Part shown: positions 60,411 through 64,000 of the stretch, piece by piece | Position numbering within the stretch: position 1 is the stretch's first letter | Layout: every line of letters begins with the position of its first letter | From: Collinsella sp. | GTDB lineage: Bacteria > Actinomycetota > Coriobacteriia > Coriobacteriales > Coriobacteriaceae | Direction of reading: 5' to 3' | NCBI GenBank assembly: GCA_019414265.1 | Contig: DXMJ01000001.1 | Location: forward strand, 32,864-96,863 | DNA: 64,000 nucleotides | The notes under the pieces: model-generated | What the model saw: only the letters and a program-made list of their open reading frames with translations | Told to the model about the DNA's origin: nothing | Database searches by the model: none | Translations under genes and position numbers: made by a program

Positions 60411-61410
60411 CTTCGACCGGCGTGAGCACCATGACGGCGCGCGTGTTGCTAAACGACAGCGAGCGGCAGGTCACGAGCGTCACGACCTTGGTTGCCGAGG
60501 CAGCGCGGTCGCCCGCGTCACTCGCCACGGCCGAAGCACCGTCAAGCATCTCGGACAGGTAATTCTTGAGCCCGTCATCGCCCTCAAAGTTGGGCGTGCG
60601 TGCCTTGGCATATGTGTCCTCGACGACCTTGGTCGCCAGCGGTCGCAAATTATACGTAGCATCGCGCGTGATGTAATACACGTACTCGATGCTATCGAAC
60701 GTCGCCTGATCGGTGGTGTCCGAAATCACGTTGAACATCGACCTGTCATTCATATGGTGGCCGTAGATCGTGGTCTGCTGGTCAACCATTCCCGGCGCGG
60801 TGTCATCGCTATCCAGGAAAATGGCCCCGGACGCATTGGCCGTACCGTCGAACAGCGTGTTGAGGTATTTGGAGTTGTTGTTGGTCTGCACCACGGGATA
60901 GTTGATGTTGGTTCCCGGCACGTAAATCCAACCCACAATCTCGGGGTTTGTCTGAGCAAGCGCATCAAAGTCGATAATCGGCACGCCGCTGGCGTCCTTA
61001 TCGCTTACATATTGCTTCTCGATTTTCTGGTACGAATCGCTCGCCTGCTTATAGCCAATCTGAGCATTGATAAAGATGGCGGCGGCGGCGACAATCAGAC
61101 CGATACCGATGATGATGAGTAGGATGGGGATGATGGAGCGGCGCTTCTTACGCGGCAGCTCGGTATAGCTGGACGGCGCGTCGCTCGGTTGCCTCGTCGA
61201 CCGGGCCTGCTTCTTTGCCGTGCCATATGACGAGGGGCGATACGCAGCCGGCGTATCCTGACGGCGATGGGACGTCGGCGTTACAGGACGCGGCGCACGA
61301 GCCTGTTGAGGAGAGGATGCCCGACCCTGCTGCATGGAGCGGGCCGATCCCGACTTGGATGGATCGGGGATCTGAGAAGTCGAGAAACGTTTTCCCTGAT
61401 AGTCGGACAT
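60406..61410 (-). CDS. Class B sortase
   Basis: A 334-residue transpeptidase. The N-terminal 90 residues are a Ser/Pro/Arg-rich cytoplasmic tail, followed by a transmembrane helix (about 92-115) and the catalytic domain. The domain has IYGHHMNDRSMF with the catalytic His, TLVTCRSLSFSNTRAVM with Cys and Arg, and NNSKYLNTLFDG typical of SrtB. Class B motif usually reads TLSTC; here it is TLVTC. No sortase substrate with a sorting signal is encoded in this window. The cytoplasmic tail is longer than in many sortases. Confidence 0.9.
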   Translation of the reverse strand: MSDYQGKRFSTSQIPDPSKSGSARSMQQGRASSPQQARAPRPVTPTSHRRQDTPAAYRPSSYGTAKKQARSTRQPSDAPSSYTELPRKKRRSIIPILLIIIGIGLIVAAAAIFINAQIGYKQASDSYQKIEKQYVSDKDASGVPIIDFDALAQTNPEIVGWIYVPGTNINYPVVQTNNNSKYLNTLFDGTANASGAIFLDSDDTAPGMVDQQTTIYGHHMNDRSMFNVISDTTDQATFDSIEYVYYITRDATYNLRPLATKVVEDTYAKARTPNFEGDDGLKNYLSEMLDGASAVASDAGDRAASATKVVTLVTCRSLSFSNTRAVMVLTPVEE

Positions 61411-61446
61411 GACTCTCCCTATGATTACAGCGGAATGGCAAGCCGC

Positions 61447-61911
61447 TTAGGCGTCGGCCATCTCCTGCTTCATCTTCTCGATAACCTTGCGATACTCGGG
61501 GTCGCAAGCACCCAGAATCTGCGTGGCGTAGATGGCGGCGTTCTTGGCGCCGTTGATGGCAACGCAGGCCACAGGCACGCCCGAAGGCATCTGCACCATC
61601 GACAGCAGCGAATCCATACCGCCCAGGTCACTCGTCTTCATAGGCACGCCGATGACCGGCAGCGGCGTAAAGGCCGCCACGACACCACCAAGGTGAGCGG
61701 CCTTGCCGGCGGCAGCGATAATCACCTTGATGCCGCGGTCGGCAGCAGTCGAGGCCCACTCGTGGACCTTCGCCGGCGTGCGGTGTGCGCTCGCAATCAC
61801 GAGCTCGTAGGGCACACCAAGCGCCTCAAGCTCGGCGGTGCAACCTTCCATAACGCCCAGATCGGACTTGGAGCCCATGATGATCCCGACAACCGGCTTT
61901 TGATCTGCCAT
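61447..61911 (-). CDS. purE: 5-(carboxyamino)imidazole ribonucleotide mutase
   Basis: A 154-residue enzyme of purine step 6. GIIMGSKSDLGVM, ASAHRTPAKVHEW and AAGKAAHLGGVVAAFT are the conserved PurE motifs. ATG 61911 has AGGAGG nine bases upstream. It stands apart from the other pur genes, between the sortase gene and carB, all on the minus strand. Confidence 0.95.
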   Translation of the reverse strand: MADQKPVVGIIMGSKSDLGVMEGCTAELEALGVPYELVIASAHRTPAKVHEWASTAADRGIKVIIAAAGKAAHLGGVVAAFTPLPVIGVPMKTSDLGGMDSLLSMVQMPSGVPVACVAINGAKNAAIYATQILGACDPEYRKVIEKMKQEMADA

Positions 61912-61997
61912 AAACAAAGACCTCCTGTTGAGAGCGGCGACGCGGCGGATCCGCGACCCTTAACTACTGAGAGTAGTATAGCTGCTCCCGTCCCTGC

Positions 61998-62102
61998 GGT
62001 CCCCGGGTGCCCCGCGGCGGGCTGTGTTTTTATCTTCGCTCCCCTTGCTTCGCAAAGTCGCTCAGATAATAAACCCAGCCCGCCGCGGGGCACCCGGGGA
62101 CC
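61998..62102. repeat. Hairpin repeat, family 2, copy F
   Basis: Perfect 27-bp arms (61998-62024 beginning GGTCCCCGGGTGCCCCG, and 62076-62102) surround a 51-nt interior. The interior has an AT-rich secondary stem (GTTTTTATCT with AGATAATAAAC) and the shared CGCTCCCCTTGCTTCGCAAA segment seen at 44162. Confidence 0.75.
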
Positions 62103-62142
62103 TACCGGGGATTGCCATGACGTACGTTGGCTGAAATATTAA

Positions 62143-62180
62143 CGTGGGCTCCGCCGTTCGAACGAACGGCGGATCCCACG
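62143..62180. repeat. GC palindrome between repeats F and G
   Basis: CGTGGGCTCCGCCGTTCG pairs with CGAACGGCGGATCCCACG (one mismatch) with a 2-nt gap. TTTTT follows eight bases on at the right side, so it may be a terminator on the plus strand. Confidence 0.6.
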
Positions 62181-62252
62181 CTCACTTTTTGTTCAGCCCT
62201 AGTCATCGCGCAAAGCCCCTTCGGCAGCACATGGTGCAGCCAAGTCACCGCA

Positions 62253-62343
62253 GGCCGGCGCGGAGGGGGCTGAGTTTCCCACTGAGCGACTCTGCCTGCA
62301 GCCGGAGCGAAGGGGGGAAATCTCCACCCCTCCTGCCCCGGCC
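62253..62343. repeat. Hairpin repeat, family 2, copy G (opposite orientation)
   Basis: GGCCGGCGCGGAGGGGGC at the left pairs imperfectly (about 80%) with the right-end GGGGTGGAG-type complement. The interior has CTGAGCGACTCTGCC and GGAGCGAAGGG, which match the reverse complement of copy F (CTGAGCGACTTTGCG and GGAGCGAAG). It ends 12 bp beyond the carB stop. Confidence 0.55.
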
Positions 62344-62355
62344 GGACAGCCCACG

Positions 62356-64000
62356 CTACACCGTGTACTGCGGCAGGTCCTGCAGGGCGATGACGTCCAT
62401 GCCCATGTCGTTGGCGCTGCCGTGACCCCGCTGGTCCTCGCGCACCGCCTCGATGGCACTCACGTACGTGTTGGCCGCAGACATCGCGGTCACGCAAGTC
62501 ACGCCGCGGCGCACGGCCTCGGTACGTAGCAGGTAGCCATCACCACGCGAACCCGGACCGTACGGCGTGTTGATAATCACCGCGATCTTGCCATCGGCGA
62601 TGAGGTCGCCGATGTTGGGACGCTCGCCGTCGTGCGAGCCGCTGATCTTTTCCACAACCTCGCACGTCACGTTGCCTCCACGCAGTACGCGCGCCGTACC
62701 CTCGGTGGAGCAGATGTCAAAGCCCAGGTAGCGCAAGATACGCGCGACCGAAAGGATATGACGCTTGTCGCGGTCGCACACACTGATGAACACCTTGCCA
62801 CAGCTCGGGTCGGGCAGCTTGTAGTCAATCGCCAGCTGCGTCTTGGCATATGCCTCGGGATAGCTCTTGGCGATACCCATGACCTCGCCCGTCGACTTCA
62901 TCTCGGGCCCCAGGATAACGTCGGCTCCCGGGAAACGACCCCAGGGCATAACGGCTTCCTTCATGCAGAACCAGTCCAGTTGACGTTCGTCGCTCGGCAG
63001 GCCCAGGCTCGCGATGGAATCGCCCGCCATGATGCGCGCCGCGCACTTGGCCAGCGGCACGCCGGTAGCCTTGGAGATAAACGGCACGGTACGGCTGGCG
63101 CGCGGGTTGGCCTCGATCACGTAGACGGTCTCGCCCTTAATGGCGTACTGCACGTTGACCAGGCCGCGGACTCCCAGCGCCATCGCGATGCGGCGCGTGG
63201 TCTCGCGGAGCTTCGCCTGCAGGCTCTCGCTAAAGCTAAACGGCGGAATGCACGTCGCGGAGTCGCCGGAGTGAATACCGGCCTCCTCGATATGCTCCAA
63301 GATACCGCCGATGTAGACCTCTTCGCCATCGCACAGGGCGTCGACATCGGACTCGATCGCACCCTCCAGGAAGCGATCCAGATACACCGGGTAGTCGGGG
63401 CTAATGCGCGCAGCCTCGGCCATGTATTCGCGCAGATGCTCGGCATCGTAGGCGATCATCATGCCGCGGCCGCCCAGCACATAGCTCGGACGCACCAGCA
63501 GCGGGTAGCCAATGTGCGCGGCAACGGCCTCGGCCTCCTCAAACGAGGTGGCCTGGCCCGCCGGCGGGTACATAATGCCCAGCTTATCGAGCAAAGCGGC
63601 AAAACGCTCGCGGTCCTCGGCAAAATCGATGGCGTCGGGCTTGGTACCCATGATGTTAACGCCGCTCTCCTCGAGCATGCGCGCCAGCTTAAGCGGGGTC
63701 TGGCCGCCGAGCGTCACCACGACGCCGTCGGGGCGCTCAACATCGATAACGTCCATGACGTCCTCGTAGGTGAGCGGCTCAAAGTACAGGCGGTCGGACG
63801 TGTCATAGTCGGTCGAAACGGTCTCGGGGTTGCAATTGACCATGATGGTCTCAAAGCCGCGGGCAGCCAACGCATAGCTCGCATGCACGCAGCAGTAGTC
63901 AAACTCGATACCTTGGCCGATACGGTTGGGGCCGGCGCCCAGAATCATCGCCTTGGGCTTATTCGCGGGCGTGGTCTCGTCGGGGGCAACGCACTTCTTG
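62356..64000 (-). CDS. carB: Carbamoyl-phosphate synthase large subunit, 3' part only
   Basis: The gene runs off the right edge of the window: the frame is open to 64000 and the real start lies outside. The 548 codons present cover the second ATP-grasp half and the allosteric C-terminal domain. Motifs: ILGAGPNRIGQGIEFDY, NPETVSTDYD, VIEANPRASRTVPFISK, then FISVCDRDKRH and the MGS-like domain (VTCEVVEKISG, GDLIADGKIAVIINTPYGP). The enzyme makes carbamoyl phosphate for pyrimidines and arginine. Confidence 0.95.
   Translation of the reverse strand, partial: KKCVAPDETTPANKPKAMILGAGPNRIGQGIEFDYCCVHASYALAARGFETIMVNCNPETVSTDYDTSDRLYFEPLTYEDVMDVIDVERPDGVVVTLGGQTPLKLARMLEESGVNIMGTKPDAIDFAEDRERFAALLDKLGIMYPPAGQATSFEEAEAVAAHIGYPLLVRPSYVLGGRGMMIAYDAEHLREYMAEAARISPDYPVYLDRFLEGAIESDVDALCDGEEVYIGGILEHIEEAGIHSGDSATCIPPFSFSESLQAKLRETTRRIAMALGVRGLVNVQYAIKGETVYVIEANPRASRTVPFISKATGVPLAKCAARIMAGDSIASLGLPSDERQLDWFCMKEAVMPWGRFPGADVILGPEMKSTGEVMGIAKSYPEAYAKTQLAIDYKLPDPSCGKVFISVCDRDKRHILSVARILRYLGFDICSTEGTARVLRGGNVTCEVVEKISGSHDGERPNIGDLIADGKIAVIINTPYGPGSRGDGYLLRTEAVRRGVTCVTAMSAANTYVSAIEAVREDQRGHGSANDMGMDVIALQDLPQYTV

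Overview
The window is high-GC bacterial chromosome with dense operons on both strands. Several features point to an anaerobic gut actinobacterium of the Coriobacteriia, most like Collinsella: an Ech-type [NiFe] hydrogenase, an NfnAB-type transhydrogenase, a class B sortase, many small structured intergenic repeats, and overall gene style. That assignment is inference from gene content; no 16S rRNA gene is present. Region 1 (1-11.9 kb): a probable truncated gene at the left edge, a membrane-anchored alpha/beta hydrolase behind a good sigma-70-type promoter, a DUF362 ferredoxin-like protein, a MacB/FtsX-type ABC exporter, and a second ABC-2 exporter (ATPase plus two permeases) divergent from a DesK/NarL-type two-component pair. 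Region 2 (11.9-17.6 kb): a complete ech hydrogenase operon in the order AB-C-D-E-F, in which the antiporter-like and NuoH-like membrane subunits are one 960-residue protein. Region 3 (17.7-25.8 kb): an orphan transposase-like HTH protein, an Old-Yellow-Enzyme-type flavoprotein reductase, a palindromic repeat array, and an alpha-glucoside PTS operon (EIICB, small membrane protein, GH4 6-phospho-alpha-glucosidase) beside an RpiR regulator. Region 4 (26.4-33.7 kb): an initiator tRNA, coaX, a folP-folK fusion with a large insertion, a degenerate biotin-ligase-like gene, a sirtuin, exonuclease III, an ECF S component and a small membrane protein. Region 5 (33.7-38.8 kb): two paralogous MFS carriers flanking a YtcJ-like amidohydrolase, divergent from a LuxR-type regulator. 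Region 6 (38.8-48 kb): the ECF energizing module (fused double ATPase plus EcfT), glmU, prs, pth and the nfnAB pair. Region 7 (48-54.5 kb): a cytidylate-kinase-like protein, a polar amino acid ABC importer (four genes), yqeY, a parvulin-type foldase and an orphan PTS EIIA. Region 8 (54.6-64 kb): purF-purM-purN, a CmpB-type membrane protein, a MoaE-like protein, sortase B, purE and the 3' part of carB. Ech (proton-coupled ferredoxin:H+ reduction) and NfnAB (ferredoxin/NADH/NADP+ electron bifurcation) together suggest ferredoxin-centred fermentative energy metabolism. The most unusual content is intergenic. There are two arrays of a 57-bp palindromic unit (16-nt arms, always a 25-nt loop, 80-81-bp period). 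One family of four long hairpin elements has outer arms that change between copies yet stay complementary around a conserved core. A second hairpin family surrounds a conserved CCCCTTGCTTCGCAAAG segment. A third class of small hairpins carries GGGAC-type loops and several times has the stop codon of the adjacent gene inside its stem.
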